Part shown: positions 20,372-29,404 of the stretch, piece by piece
Position numbering within the stretch: position 1 is the stretch's first letter
How the letters are laid out: every line of letters begins with the position of its first letter
NCBI RefSeq assembly: GCF_012932145.1
Contig: NZ_MWOK01000011.1
Span: 1-64,000, forward strand
Origin: Acidovorax sp. SRB_14
GTDB lineage: Bacteria; Pseudomonadota; Gammaproteobacteria; Burkholderiales; Burkholderiaceae_C
DNA length: 64,000 nt
Direction: 5' to 3'
Position numbers and translations under genes: made by a program
The notes under the pieces: generated by a model
What the model was told of the DNA's origin: nothing
The model's input: the letters and a program-made list of their open reading frames with translations, nothing else
The model's database searches: none

Positions 20372-21526
20372 ATGGCCCTTTCCGACACCTGCTTTGACTG
20401 CCTGATCGTGGGCGGCGGTTTTGCCGGCAGCGTGCTGGCCGAGCGCCTGGCCAGCCAGCTCGGCCAGCGCGTGCTCCTCATCGACCGGCGCAGCCACATC
20501 GGTGGCAATGCCTACGACTGCCTGGACGGGGCCGGCGTGCTGGTCCACCGCTATGGCCCGCACATCTTCCACACCAACGCGCAGCGCGTGGTCGACTACC
20601 TCTCCCAGTTCACGCAGTGGCGGCCCTACGAGCACCGCGTGCTCGGCGCGGTGGACGGCCAGCTGGTGCCGATCCCCATCAACCTCACCACGCTCAACCG
20701 GCTCTACGGTCTGGACCTGGACGAGGCGGGGGCGGCTGCCTTCCTGGCCGCGCGCGCCACGCCCCTGCCCGCCATCACGAGTTCGCGCGATGTGGTGGTC
20801 AGCCAGGTGGGCGAAGAGCTCTACGAAAAGTTTTTTGCGGGCTACACGCGCAAGCAGTGGGGGCGCGACGCCTCGCAGCTCGACAAGTCCGTGACCGCGC
20901 GCGTGCCCACGCGCACCACTGCCGACGACCGCTATTTCCAGGACACGTTCCAGTGCATGCCGCTGCACGGCTACACGCAGATGTTCGAGCGCATGATCGA
21001 CCACCCTCTCATCACTTTCTGGCCCAGCACCGAGTTCGCCGCCGTCAAGGGCGCGGTGCGCTACCGCCACCTCGTGTACTGCGGCCCGGTGGACGAGTAC
21101 TTCGGCTACTGCTACGGCAAGCTGCCCTACCGCTCGCTGCGCTTCGAGCACCAGACGCTGGACCAGGCGCAGTTCCAGAGCGTGGCGGTGGTGAACTACC
21201 CCGCGCCCGAGGTGCCGTTCACGCGCATCACCGAATACAAGCACCTCACGGGCCAGCAGCACCCCAAGACCAGCATCACGCGCGAATTTCCGACCGACAC
21301 GGGCGACCCCTACTACCCCATTCCGGCGCCCGAGAACGCCGCGCTCTACCGCCGCTATGAAGCCTTGGCCGAACGCACGCCGGGGGTCACGTTCACCGGG
21401 CGGCTGGGCACCTACCGCTACTACAACATGGACCAGGTGGTGGCGCAGAGCCTGGCGCTGTTCTCGCGCATCGCGGACAAGTACACCGTGGGCGCGGTGG
21501 CGGCGCGCAGCGGCGCACCGGTCTGA
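20372..21526 (+). CDS. glf: UDP-galactopyranose mutase
   Basis: Flavoenzyme converting UDP-galactopyranose to UDP-galactofuranose for surface polysaccharides. The 384-residue product has the FAD-binding VGGGFAGSVLAERLA, the Glf signature YGPHIFHTN, the EKFFAGYTRKQWG region and PYRSLRFE. The length matches the bacterial family. It lies 14 bp after the glycosyltransferase frame and is surely co-transcribed with it. Confidence 0.95.
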   Translation: MALSDTCFDCLIVGGGFAGSVLAERLASQLGQRVLLIDRRSHIGGNAYDCLDGAGVLVHRYGPHIFHTNAQRVVDYLSQFTQWRPYEHRVLGAVDGQLVPIPINLTTLNRLYGLDLDEAGAAAFLAARATPLPAITSSRDVVVSQVGEELYEKFFAGYTRKQWGRDASQLDKSVTARVPTRTTADDRYFQDTFQCMPLHGYTQMFERMIDHPLITFWPSTEFAAVKGAVRYRHLVYCGPVDEYFGYCYGKLPYRSLRFEHQTLDQAQFQSVAVVNYPAPEVPFTRITEYKHLTGQQHPKTSITREFPTDTGDPYYPIPAPENAALYRRYEALAERTPGVTFTGRLGTYRYYNMDQVVAQSLALFSRIADKYTVGAVAARSGAPV

Positions 21527-21547
21527 GCCGGTGCGGCCGCAACCGCC

Positions 21548-22996
21548 TCACGCCAGCGTATAGGCGGTCTTCACCGTGGTGTAGAACTCCTGCGCGTAGC
21601 GGCCCTGCTCGCGCGGCCCGTAGCTCGACCCCTTGCGGCCGCCGAACGGCACGTGGTAGTCCACGCCTGCCGTGGGCAGGTTGACCATCACCATGCCGGC
21701 CTGGCTGTGGCGCTTGAAGTGCGTGGCGTGCTTGAGGCTGGTGGTGGCAATGCCCGCGGCCAAGCCGAACGGCGTGTCGTTGGCCACGGCCAGCGCTTCG
21801 TCGTAATCCTTCACGCGAAGCACGCTGGCCACGGGGCCGAAGACTTCCTCGCGGTTGATGCGCATGGCGGCATGGGTGGCGACCAGCAGGGCCGGCGACA
21901 TGAAATAGCCCTGCTTGCCGGCGCCCGTGTGGCAGGCCACGCGCGCGCCACCGCGCAGCAGCGTCGCGCCCTCGGCCTGGCCGATCTGCACGTACGCGAG
22001 GTCCTGTTCGAGCTGCGCCTGGCTGACCACCGGCCCCATGTCGGTGCCGGCCGCCAGCGCGTCGCCGATCCGGATCTGGGCCATGCGCGCCTGCAGGGCC
22101 TCGATGAACCGCGGGTAGATCCCCTCAGTGACGATCAGCCGGCTCGACGCCGTGCAGCGCTGGCCGGTGGAGTAGAACGCGCTTTGCGCACTCAGCTCCA
22201 CGGCCTGGGCCAGGTCCGCATCGTCGAGCACCACCTGCGGGTTCTTGCCGCCCATCTCGAGCTGCACCTTCTTGCCGCTCTTCACGCAGGCTTCGGCGAT
22301 GCCGCGGCCCACGCCCACCGAACCGGTGAAGCTGATGGCCGCCACGCCGGGGTGCTGCACGAGCGCATCGCCGATGACGCTGCCGCGCCCCATGACCAGG
22401 TTGAACACGCCGGCCGGCATGCCGCTGCGGTGGATGATCTCCGCGAGCGCCCAGGCGCTGCCGGGCACCAGGTCGGCGGGCTTGAGGACCACGCAGTTGC
22501 CGAAGGCCAGGGCCGGAGCGATCTTCCAGGCGGGGATCGCGATGGGAAAGTTCCAGGGCGTGATCAGACCGACCACGCCTATGGGCTCGCGCGTGATCTC
22601 CACGGCTATGCCGGGGCGCACCGAAGGCAGGGTCTCGCCGGCCAGGCGCAGGCATTCGCCGGCGAAGAACTTGAAGATCTGGCCGGCGCGGGCCGCTTCG
22701 CCGATGGCCTCGGCGCGCGTCTTGCCCTCCTCGCGGGCGAGCAGTGCGCCCAGCTCCTCCTTGCGCGCCAGGATCTCGTTGCCGATCTTGTCGAGCGCGT
22801 CGTGGCGGGCCTGGATGCCCGACGTACTCCAGGCCGGGAAGGCCGCCGCGGCGGCGGCGACGGCGGCATTCACCTCGCTGGCACCGCCCTGCGCGTACTC
22901 GCCGATCACATCGGTCAGGTCGCTCGGGTTGACATTGGGGCTGTAGCTGGTGCTGGCGACCCATTCGCCATGGATCAGGTGGTTGAACTGGGGCAT
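21548..22996 (-). CDS. aldehyde dehydrogenase, probable 2,5-dioxovalerate (alpha-ketoglutarate semialdehyde) dehydrogenase
   Basis: A 482-residue NAD(P)-dependent aldehyde dehydrogenase. Visible: TPWNFPIAIPAWK, the catalytic Glu in LEMGGKNPQVV, the nucleophile Cys in GQRCTASSR, and EVFGPV. Start ATG at 22996 with GAAGGAAG upstream. It is the last gene of the run enolase-superfamily dehydratase, KdgD, this gene. KdgD releases ketoglutarate semialdehyde, so this enzyme very likely makes 2-oxoglutarate. The function is inferred from context. Confidence 0.88.
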   Translation of the reverse strand: MPQFNHLIHGEWVASTSYSPNVNPSDLTDVIGEYAQGGASEVNAAVAAAAAAFPAWSTSGIQARHDALDKIGNEILARKEELGALLAREEGKTRAEAIGEAARAGQIFKFFAGECLRLAGETLPSVRPGIAVEITREPIGVVGLITPWNFPIAIPAWKIAPALAFGNCVVLKPADLVPGSAWALAEIIHRSGMPAGVFNLVMGRGSVIGDALVQHPGVAAISFTGSVGVGRGIAEACVKSGKKVQLEMGGKNPQVVLDDADLAQAVELSAQSAFYSTGQRCTASSRLIVTEGIYPRFIEALQARMAQIRIGDALAAGTDMGPVVSQAQLEQDLAYVQIGQAEGATLLRGGARVACHTGAGKQGYFMSPALLVATHAAMRINREEVFGPVASVLRVKDYDEALAVANDTPFGLAAGIATTSLKHATHFKRHSQAGMVMVNLPTAGVDYHVPFGGRKGSSYGPREQGRYAQEFYTTVKTAYTLA

Positions 22997-23007
22997 GGAC
23001 GCTTCCT

Positions 23008-23937
23008 TCACCGGGCCCAGCGCAGGACCAGCGGGTCGAGGCGCCGCGCGATGTCGATGAGCTGGCGGCGCACTTCGGGGTGCAGCGGCGGCCAGGGCGC
23101 GCGCGGTGCCTCGCAGGCAATCACGCCGCCTTCCTTCATCAGCGCCTTGGCGGCCAGGAAGCCGGCCTGGCGGTTTTCGTGGTTGATCAGCGGCAGCCAG
23201 CGCTGGTACTGGGCGAACGCCGTGTCCTTGTCGCCCGCGCGGTGCGCCTCGATGATGGGGCGGATGCCGTCGGCAAAGCCGCCGCCGGTCATGGCGCCCG
23301 TGGCGCCGGCCTCCAGGTCGGCCAGCAGGGTAATGGCCTCCTCGCCGTCCCACGGGCCTTCGATGGCCTCGCCGCCCAGCGCAATCAGCTCGCGCAGCTT
23401 GCCCGCCGCGCCGGCGGTTTCCATCTTGAAATAGCTGACCTGCTCGATCTGCTGGGCCATGCCGGCCAGGAAGGCCGGCGACAGCGGCGTGCCGGCCGCC
23501 GGCGCGTCCTGGACCATGATGGGGATGTCGATCGCGTCGGACACGCCCTGGTAGAAGGCGCGGACCTGCGTTTCGCTGAAGCGGAAGGTCGCGCCGTGGT
23601 AGGGCGGCATGACCATCACCATGGCCGCGCCCATGTCCTGCGCGCGGCGGCTGCGCGCGGCGCAGATTTTCGTGCTGGTGTGCGTGGTGGTCACGATCAC
23701 GGGCACGCGGCCGGCCACGTGCTCCAGCACCAGGTGCGTAAGCGTCTCGCGCTCGTCGTCGCCGAGCAGGAACTGCTCGGAGTAGTTGGCGAGGATGCAC
23801 AGTCCGTCGACGCCGGAGTCGATCATGAAGTCCACGCAGCGCTTCTGGCTGGCCAGGTCTAGCGTGCCGTCTTCGTGGAAGGTGGTCGGCACGACGGGGT
23901 AGATGCCGCGGTAGCGCGGGTTGGAGAGTCCAGGCAT
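23008..23937 (-). CDS. 5-dehydro-4-deoxyglucarate dehydratase-like protein (DapA/NAL family)
   Basis: A 309-residue class I aldolase-superfamily protein. The Schiff-base Lys is in SYFKMETAG and the tyrosine motif region contains VMPPYHGATF. KdgD-type enzymes dehydrate and decarboxylate 5-keto-4-deoxyglucarate to alpha-ketoglutarate semialdehyde. It lies 11 bp from the semialdehyde dehydrogenase and 11 bp from the dehydratase, a compact catabolic operon. An alternative is 2-keto-3-deoxy-L-arabonate dehydratase, which gives the same product. Confidence 0.82.
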   Translation of the reverse strand: MPGLSNPRYRGIYPVVPTTFHEDGTLDLASQKRCVDFMIDSGVDGLCILANYSEQFLLGDDERETLTHLVLEHVAGRVPVIVTTTHTSTKICAARSRRAQDMGAAMVMVMPPYHGATFRFSETQVRAFYQGVSDAIDIPIMVQDAPAAGTPLSPAFLAGMAQQIEQVSYFKMETAGAAGKLRELIALGGEAIEGPWDGEEAITLLADLEAGATGAMTGGGFADGIRPIIEAHRAGDKDTAFAQYQRWLPLINHENRQAGFLAAKALMKEGGVIACEAPRAPWPPLHPEVRRQLIDIARRLDPLVLRWAR

Positions 23938-23948
23938 GGTGCGGCCCC

Positions 23949-25121
23949 TTATTCGATGATGTCGAACTGGTCGAGGTATTCGGTCTTGAGCGAGAGGCCC
24001 AGGCCGGGGACGTCGTCCTTGAGCTGCAGGAAGCCGTTCTCCGCGATCGGCTCGCCGTCGAAGATGTACCAGAACAGTTCGTTGCCGACTTCCACGTCGA
24101 AGATCGGAAAGTACTCGGCCATGGGCGAGGCGAGCGTGCTCATGGTCAGGTGGTAGTTGTGCATCTGGCCGGCATGCGGGATCACGGGCACGGAGTAGGC
24201 CTCGCACAGCGCATTGATCTTGTGCGCCGCCGTGATGCCGCCCACGCGGTTGGTGTCGTACTGCACGACACTCACGGCCTTTTTGTCGAGCAGCTGCTTG
24301 AAGCCGTAGAGGCTGAATTCGTGCTCGCCGCCCGAGATCGGGATGGGGCCCATGGCGTTGAGTTCGGCGTAGCCGTCGATGTCGTCGGCGATCACCGGCT
24401 CCTCGAGCCAGCGCGGTTCGAACTTTTCCAGCTTGGGCAGCATGCGCTTGGCGTATTCGAGGTTCCAGCCCATGTAGCACTCGAGCATCAGGTCGGTGTC
24501 GTAGCCGATCACTTCACGGATCGCTTCGACCGACTTGAGGTTTTCCGCCACGCCTTTTTGCAGGTGGGCCGGGCCGTAGCCGAAGCGCATCTTGAAGGCC
24601 TTGAACCCCTGGTCGAGGAACTTCTGCGCCTCGTCCTGCATTTCCTTCAGATCGGTGCGGTAGAGCTTGGAGTAGTAGCAGGGAATCTTTTCCTTCGTGC
24701 GGCCACCGAGCAGCTTGAACACGGGCTTGTTCACGCTCTTGCCCAGGACGTCCCAGATCGCCAGGTCCACGGCCGAGATCGCCGCCATGGTCACGCCCTT
24801 GCGGCCCCAGGCGTGGGTGGCGCGGTACATGCGCTGCCACAGGTATTCGTAGTCCCAGGGGTCCTGGCCGATGACCAGCGGCGCCAGGTACTGATCGATG
24901 ATGGCCTTGGCGATGCTGGGCGCCAGCGCCACATTGCCGATGCCGACGATGCCGTCGTCGGTCTCGATCTCGACCACGGTCCACGAATGGAAGCGGAAGG
25001 TGCTCATGGATTCGGTGTTCGAGTACACCAGGTCCATGGCGTTGGAGCAGAAATTGCCCTGCGGCGGAACGGTTTTGCCCTTCCACTGGAAAACGCGGGC
25101 GCGAACGGATTGGATCTTCAC
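23949..25121 (-). CDS. enolase-superfamily sugar-acid dehydratase (mandelate racemase group)
   Basis: A 390-residue member of the mandelate racemase/enolase superfamily: N-terminal capping domain, then a barrel with FKMRFG (base region), [14 protein letters not shown] and SGGEHEF as successive metal or acid/base elements, and IPHAGQMH as the likely His base. I start at GTG 25121 because GAGGAGG sits just upstream; an in-frame TTG further up would be within the ribosome binding site. Downstream KdgD and dehydrogenase genes imply it dehydrates an aldarate or aldonate. The exact sugar acid is not assignable; rhamnonate dehydratase-like annotation is also possible. Confidence 0.8.
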   Translation of the reverse strand: MKIQSVRARVFQWKGKTVPPQGNFCSNAMDLVYSNTESMSTFRFHSWTVVEIETDDGIVGIGNVALAPSIAKAIIDQYLAPLVIGQDPWDYEYLWQRMYRATHAWGRKGVTMAAISAVDLAIWDVLGKSVNKPVFKLLGGRTKEKIPCYYSKLYRTDLKEMQDEAQKFLDQGFKAFKMRFGYGPAHLQKGVAENLKSVEAIREVIGYDTDLMLECYMGWNLEYAKRMLPKLEKFEPRWLEEPVIADDIDGYAELNAMGPIPISGGEHEFSLYGFKQLLDKKAVSVVQYDTNRVGGITAAHKINALCEAYSVPVIPHAGQMHNYHLTMSTLASPMAEYFPIFDVEVGNELFWYIFDGEPIAENGFLQLKDDVPGLGLSLKTEYLDQFDIIE

Positions 25122-25175
25122 AAAGACCTCCTCAAGCAACGGTGGAAAAAGAGGCGGCGGCCGCCGCCGGAAATC

Positions 25176-26219
25176 TCAGGCCGCGACGGCAGCTGCGGCG
25201 CGGTGCGCGCTGCCCATGCGGCAGGCGATCAGAAACGCCTGCCACGTGGCCTCGACGCTGGCCTTGCCCTGGCCCGCGATGTCGTAGGCCGTGCCGTGGG
25301 CCGGCGTGGTGATCGGAATCGGCAGACCGCCCTGCACCGTGACCCCGCGCGAGAAGCCCAGCAGCTTGATCGCGATCTGGCCCTGGTCGTGGTACATGGT
25401 GACGATGGCCTGGTACTCGCCGGCCTGGGCCTTCAGGAAGATGGTGTCGGCCGGGAACGGGCCGTGGAACGGCGCCTCGGTCGGCCAGTCGCGCGCCTGC
25501 AGCGCGGCGACGGCGGGCGCGATGACGTCGATCTCCTCGCGGCCGCAGGTACCGCCGTCGCCGTTGTGCGGATTGAAGCCCGCGATCGCGACCTTGGGGG
25601 CCGGCATGCCGCTGGCCAGCAGTGCGCGGTAGATCAGCTCGGCCGCCTGGGCAATGCGCTCCTGGCTCAGGTAGCGGGCCACGTCCTTGAGCGGCACGTG
25701 CGAGGAGATGCGCGAGGTCCACAGCTCGCCCAGCGTGTTGAACTCGCAGAAGTAGCCCTGCACGCCCAGGTGCTCGGCGAAATGGTGCAGCTCGTCTTCG
25801 TGGCGCAGGCCGCCGAGTTTCATCGCCTGCTTGTTCAAGGGCGCAAAGCAGATGGCGTCGATGTCGCCGGCCAGGGCCGCGTCCATGCAGCGGTCGAGCA
25901 CCTGCAGCACCGAGCGGCCGCCCGGCGCCTCGGCGCGGCTGCGGTGCACCTCGGCGGGCGCCACCGTCTCCACGGCCAGGAAAGCCGGCGCGCTGCCGGC
26001 GCGCCCGCGCACGGCGGCCAGGGAGTCGATGGCCTCGGTCGCCACCGGCAGGCCGGCAATGCGCTGGCCTTCCTCCCAGAGCCAGCGGTCGCCGACCAGC
26101 ACGATGTTGGCGCGCTCGATGGCTTCGGGCTTGGCCAGCAGGCGCGCGATCAGTTCGGCGCCGATGCCGGCGGGGTCGCCCAGGGTCAGGGCGACGACGG
26201 GCTTGTCGGAATGGGGCAT
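25176..26219 (-). CDS. PdxA2-like 4-phosphoerythronate/threonate dehydrogenase family protein
   Basis: A 347-residue PdxA-family oxidoreductase with TLGDPAGIGAELI at the N-terminus, the metal-binding YHDQGQIAIK and the C-terminal TTPAHGTAYDIAG. Placement in a carbohydrate-acid cluster rather than with ksgA or surA favours PdxA2 over vitamin B6 biosynthesis. The PdxA2 pathways normally include a DUF1537 four-carbon acid kinase, which is not in this window. Only 3 bp separate it from the Bug gene upstream, so they are co-transcribed. Confidence 0.85.
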   Translation of the reverse strand: MPHSDKPVVALTLGDPAGIGAELIARLLAKPEAIERANIVLVGDRWLWEEGQRIAGLPVATEAIDSLAAVRGRAGSAPAFLAVETVAPAEVHRSRAEAPGGRSVLQVLDRCMDAALAGDIDAICFAPLNKQAMKLGGLRHEDELHHFAEHLGVQGYFCEFNTLGELWTSRISSHVPLKDVARYLSQERIAQAAELIYRALLASGMPAPKVAIAGFNPHNGDGGTCGREEIDVIAPAVAALQARDWPTEAPFHGPFPADTIFLKAQAGEYQAIVTMYHDQGQIAIKLLGFSRGVTVQGGLPIPITTPAHGTAYDIAGQGKASVEATWQAFLIACRMGSAHRAAAAVAA

Positions 26220-26222
26220 AGG

Positions 26223-27185
26223 TCAGTCGATCTTGATGTTGTTCTTGCGGATGATGTCGCCGTAGCGCTTGTATTCCGCGGCGTGGAAGGCCGCGAAATC
26301 GGCCTGCGTCATGGGCGTGAGCTCGGCGCCCACGGCTTCGAGGCGGGTCTTGGTTTCGGGCATCGCCAGCACCTTGTTGACCTCGTCGTGCACGCGCTGC
26401 TGCACGGGCTTGGGGGTGGAGGCTGGCATGTAGACGCCATACCAGGCGCCGATCTCGACGGCGGGCAGGCCGGCTTCGGCCATGGTCGGCACGTTGGGCA
26501 GCTGGGCGTTGCGCTTGGGCGTGGTGACGGCCAGGGCGCGCAGCTTGCCGTTCTTGATCTGGCCGATCACCGACGGCATGGTGTCGAAGCTCATCTGCAC
26601 CTGGCCGCTGACCAGGTCGACCAGCGCCGCCGAGCTGCCCTTGTAGGGCACGTGCACGATGTCGATGCCGGCCGCGTCCTTGAACATTTCGGCCGCGATG
26701 TGCTGGGTGCTGCCGGTGCCGCTGCTGGCGTAGTTGATGCGGCCTGGCTCCTTCTTTGCCAGGGCCACCAGTTCCGGGACCGTCTTGGCGGCCAGGCCGT
26801 TGCTGACGATCAGCACGTTCGGCACCGTGCCGACGAAGGCCACGGGCACCAGGTCGCGGTTGTTGTCGTAGCCGAGCTTGAGCAGGTGCGGCGCAATCGC
26901 GTGGGCCGTGACCACGCCCATCACCAGCGTGTGGCCGTCGGTGGATTTCGCGGTCGCGTCGGCCGCGAGCGTGTTCGACACGCCGGGCTTGTTCTCGACG
27001 ACCACCGACTGCTTGAGCAGCGGCCCGAGCCGGTCGGCCACGGCGCGCGCCATGGCATCGGTGCCGCCGCCCGGCGCCGAGCCCACGAGCAGGCGCAGCG
27101 GCTTGGTGGGCCATTCCTGGGCCACGGTCACGGTGCTTCCCAGGGCCAGCAGGCCGCCCGCCAGGGCGGCAAGGATTGTCTTCAT
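26223..27185 (-). CDS. tripartite tricarboxylate transporter receptor (Bug family)
   Basis: A 320-residue periplasmic solute-binding protein. Signal peptide MKTILAALAGGLLALGSTVTVAQ, then the Bug signature WPTKPLRLLVGSAPGGGTDAMAR and VPYKGSSAALVDLVSGQVQM. First gene of the sugar-acid catabolic cluster and divergent from the LysR gene, so it likely delivers the sugar acid. No TctA or TctB membrane subunits are present, as is common for the expanded Bug families of Burkholderiales, where orphan receptors share a transporter. Confidence 0.92.
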   Translation of the reverse strand: MKTILAALAGGLLALGSTVTVAQEWPTKPLRLLVGSAPGGGTDAMARAVADRLGPLLKQSVVVENKPGVSNTLAADATAKSTDGHTLVMGVVTAHAIAPHLLKLGYDNNRDLVPVAFVGTVPNVLIVSNGLAAKTVPELVALAKKEPGRINYASSGTGSTQHIAAEMFKDAAGIDIVHVPYKGSSAALVDLVSGQVQMSFDTMPSVIGQIKNGKLRALAVTTPKRNAQLPNVPTMAEAGLPAVEIGAWYGVYMPASTPKPVQQRVHDEVNKVLAMPETKTRLEAVGAELTPMTQADFAAFHAAEYKRYGDIIRKNNIKID

Positions 27186-27240
27186 GGTTTGTCTCCGGTG
27201 TTATTGAAATAAGGACCAGCGCTTGCATGGTAGGCAGGCC

Positions 27241-27295
27241 ATTGATTTCGGTAAACTGAAAATAAACGATCAACCGATAACCTGAAGAAATCAAT
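27241..27295. promoter_or_regulatory. nested inverted repeats between divergent Bug gene and lysR (candidate LysR operator)
   Basis: ATTGATTTC at 27241-27249 and GAAATCAAT at 27287-27295 form a perfect 9-bp inverted repeat immediately before the lysR ATG at 27296. Inside it, TCGGT at 27248-27252 and ACCGA at 27273-27277 form a second dyad. The AT-rich centre fits a promoter. The position suits autoregulation of lysR and activation of the divergent catabolic operon. Confidence 0.5.
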
Positions 27296-28225
27296 ATGGG
27301 CTCCATCGACCGGCAGGATTCCACGCCCCAGCTGCTCAACCGGCTGCGCATGCGGCAGATCGCGCTGATGCTCGCGATCGAGGAGCGCAAGACGCTGCGC
27401 GGCGCGGCCGGCCAGCTCGGGCTGAGCCAGCCGGCGGCGACCAAGATGCTGCACGAGCTCGAAAACGCCCTGGGCCAGCCGCTGTTCGAGCGCGTCGGGC
27501 GCGGCCTGCAGCTCAACGCGGCGGGCGAGCGCGTGATGGGCTACTTCCGCGGCATCCGCGGCAGCATGGAAGCGCTCAACCGCGACCTGGGCGAGCTGCG
27601 CCTGGGCAGCGCCGGGCGCTTTGCGGTCGGCAGCATCATGGCGGCGTCCCCAGGCCGGCTGACCGAGGCGCTGGTCGGCCTGAAGGCGCAGTTCCCGCTG
27701 CTGGCCGTCGAGATCGCGGTGGACACCAGCGACCGCTTGCTCGCGCAGCTGCACGAGGGCGTGCTGGAGGTGGTGATCGGGCGCCTGGTGAGCGACGCGG
27801 CGCAGGGCTGCGTGTTCCACGCCATCGACGACGAGGGCCTGGCCGTGGTGGTCGGCAACCACCACCCGTTGGCCCGTGAGCGCCGCGTGGACTTTGCCGC
27901 GCTGCTGGCCTACCCCTGGATCCTGCAGCCCTCGGGCAGCCCCATGCGCGAGGTGGTCGAGCGCGAGTGCCGCGACCACCAGGCCCAGCTGCCGCGCGGC
28001 CTGGTCGAGACGGGCTCCATCCTCACCACGATCAACCTGATCCGCCGCTCCGAGATGGTCGCCGTGATCCCCGAGGCCGTGGCACGGCGCGACGCGCAGC
28101 ACCAGGTGCTGAGCATCGTCGACTACCCGCTGCGGCAAAAGCTGGCGGCCTACGGCAGCATCGTGCGCCGCGACCGCCCGCCCAGCGGCGCGGCGCTGCG
28201 CTTCCTGGAACTGCTGCACGGCTGA
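27296..28225 (+). CDS. LysR family transcriptional regulator of the sugar-acid cluster
   Basis: A 309-residue LysR regulator. The winged helix-turn-helix is at residues ~20-80 (LRGAAGQLGLSQPAATKML), followed by the linker helix and the periplasmic-binding-protein-like effector domain (GRFAVGSIMAASPGRL, LQPSGSPMREVVE). Divergent from the Bug-PdxA2-dehydratase-KdgD-ALDH operon, so it is the obvious regulator, with the substrate or an intermediate as the expected coinducer. Confidence 0.9.
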   Translation: MGSIDRQDSTPQLLNRLRMRQIALMLAIEERKTLRGAAGQLGLSQPAATKMLHELENALGQPLFERVGRGLQLNAAGERVMGYFRGIRGSMEALNRDLGELRLGSAGRFAVGSIMAASPGRLTEALVGLKAQFPLLAVEIAVDTSDRLLAQLHEGVLEVVIGRLVSDAAQGCVFHAIDDEGLAVVVGNHHPLARERRVDFAALLAYPWILQPSGSPMREVVERECRDHQAQLPRGLVETGSILTTINLIRRSEMVAVIPEAVARRDAQHQVLSIVDYPLRQKLAAYGSIVRRDRPPSGAALRFLELLHG

Positions 28226-28246
28226 CGCCCCGCCGTTGCGCTCCAT

Positions 28247-28299
28247 TTTCAGGAGCTTACAACGCTTACCCCATCAGCGTTACAGCCAGTTTTTACTGA
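28247..28299 (+). repeat. dispersed palindromic repeat, copy 6
   Basis: Copy between the convergent lysR and creatininase genes: AACGCTTACC-CCATCAGCGTTACAG is nearly identical to the core of copy 4, with a CAGTTTTT flank. Confidence 0.75.
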
Positions 28300-28306
28300 T
28301 ATTTCT

Positions 28307-29179
28307 TCAAGGCGCCGAGAGATCGGGCGCGTCCACCAGCGTGTCCAGCGGCAGCCGGTACAGCTCCTGCAGCAGCTGTGACAGCTGCTGCGCCGCGGCC
28401 TGCACCACCGCGGCGCCCTTGTCCGCCGTCGCGGCGGCGGCGTTGCCGGCGGCGCCGGCCCGGTGGTAGTCCTGCATGGCCCAGCCCAGCTTGGCGCTCT
28501 TGCCGTTGCCCAGCAGCGCGTATTGTTCGGACCGGTCCTGCGACGTGGAGCGGAAGTGGCGCGCGTGCTCCATGTGCACGGTGTGCGGCGCCAGGTGCAG
28601 CATCATCGAGGTTTCGATCTCGCCGGCGTGGATGCCGAAGCGGTGCTCCTCGGCGCTGAACTGGCCCGCCACCGCCGCGGGCAGCGGCAGGCTGAACCAG
28701 CTCGCGCTGTAGACCAGCAGGCCGCAGCGCTGGCGCAGCTCGCGCGCCACGATGTCCATCACGCTGACCTGGCCGCCGTGGCCGTTGAGCAGCAGCAGCT
28801 TCTTCACGCCGGCGCGCGCCACGCAGGCGCCCAGCTCGGTCCACAGCGCGATCAGCGTGGCCGGCGTGAGCGTGAGCGTGCCGGCAAACGCCGTGTGCTC
28901 GGTGCTCAGGCCGACGTTCTGCGGCGGCAGGAACAGCGCCGGCAGCGCGGCCGGCAGCAGGGGCAGCGCGGCGTCGACCACGCCCTGCAGCAGCGCCGCA
29001 TCCACGCTGAGCGGCAGGTGCGGCCCATGCTGCTCGGTGGCGGCCACGGGCAGCACGGCAATGGTCTGCGCGGCCAGGCCGCTGGCCTGCAGCTGGGCGA
29101 AGTCGCGCGCGGACACCTCGGCCCAGTGGCGCGACGGCCAGGAAGGGAAAGCAGCAGCGGCAGAGGAAGCGTCGTTCAT
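28307..29179 (-). CDS. creatininase/MftE family amidohydrolase
   Basis: A 290-residue protein of the creatinine amidohydrolase family. Metal and active-site motifs: LPVAATEQHGPHLPL near residue 45, LLNGHGGQ, and the HAGEIETSMML segment. Start taken at ATG 29179 (MNDASS); an upstream in-frame extension has no family features. Creatininase homologues act on cyclic amides such as creatinine or formamidopyrimidine compounds; the substrate here is unknown. It lies divergent from the gamma-glutamyltransferase gene. Confidence 0.85.
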   Translation of the reverse strand: MNDASSAAAAFPSWPSRHWAEVSARDFAQLQASGLAAQTIAVLPVAATEQHGPHLPLSVDAALLQGVVDAALPLLPAALPALFLPPQNVGLSTEHTAFAGTLTLTPATLIALWTELGACVARAGVKKLLLLNGHGGQVSVMDIVARELRQRCGLLVYSASWFSLPLPAAVAGQFSAEEHRFGIHAGEIETSMMLHLAPHTVHMEHARHFRSTSQDRSEQYALLGNGKSAKLGWAMQDYHRAGAAGNAAAATADKGAAVVQAAAQQLSQLLQELYRLPLDTLVDAPDLSAP

Positions 29180-29404
29180 GGCCGCGATGTTAGTGGAGCA
29201 GCGCAGGCACTGCTGCCATGCGCCGCGCACGCAGGCCATAGCCAGGCAGAGCAAAACCGCTTACGCTGGCACGCGCAAGCTCTGCCGTTGGCGCAGCCTT
29301 CCATGCGACAGCGGCAGCGCCCTGCACTGGCCAGACGGCGCCTGGGCGCGGAATCTGCGGCTGGCCTCCCCCTTGGTTCCCGACAACAACGCAAGGAGAC
29401 TCCA

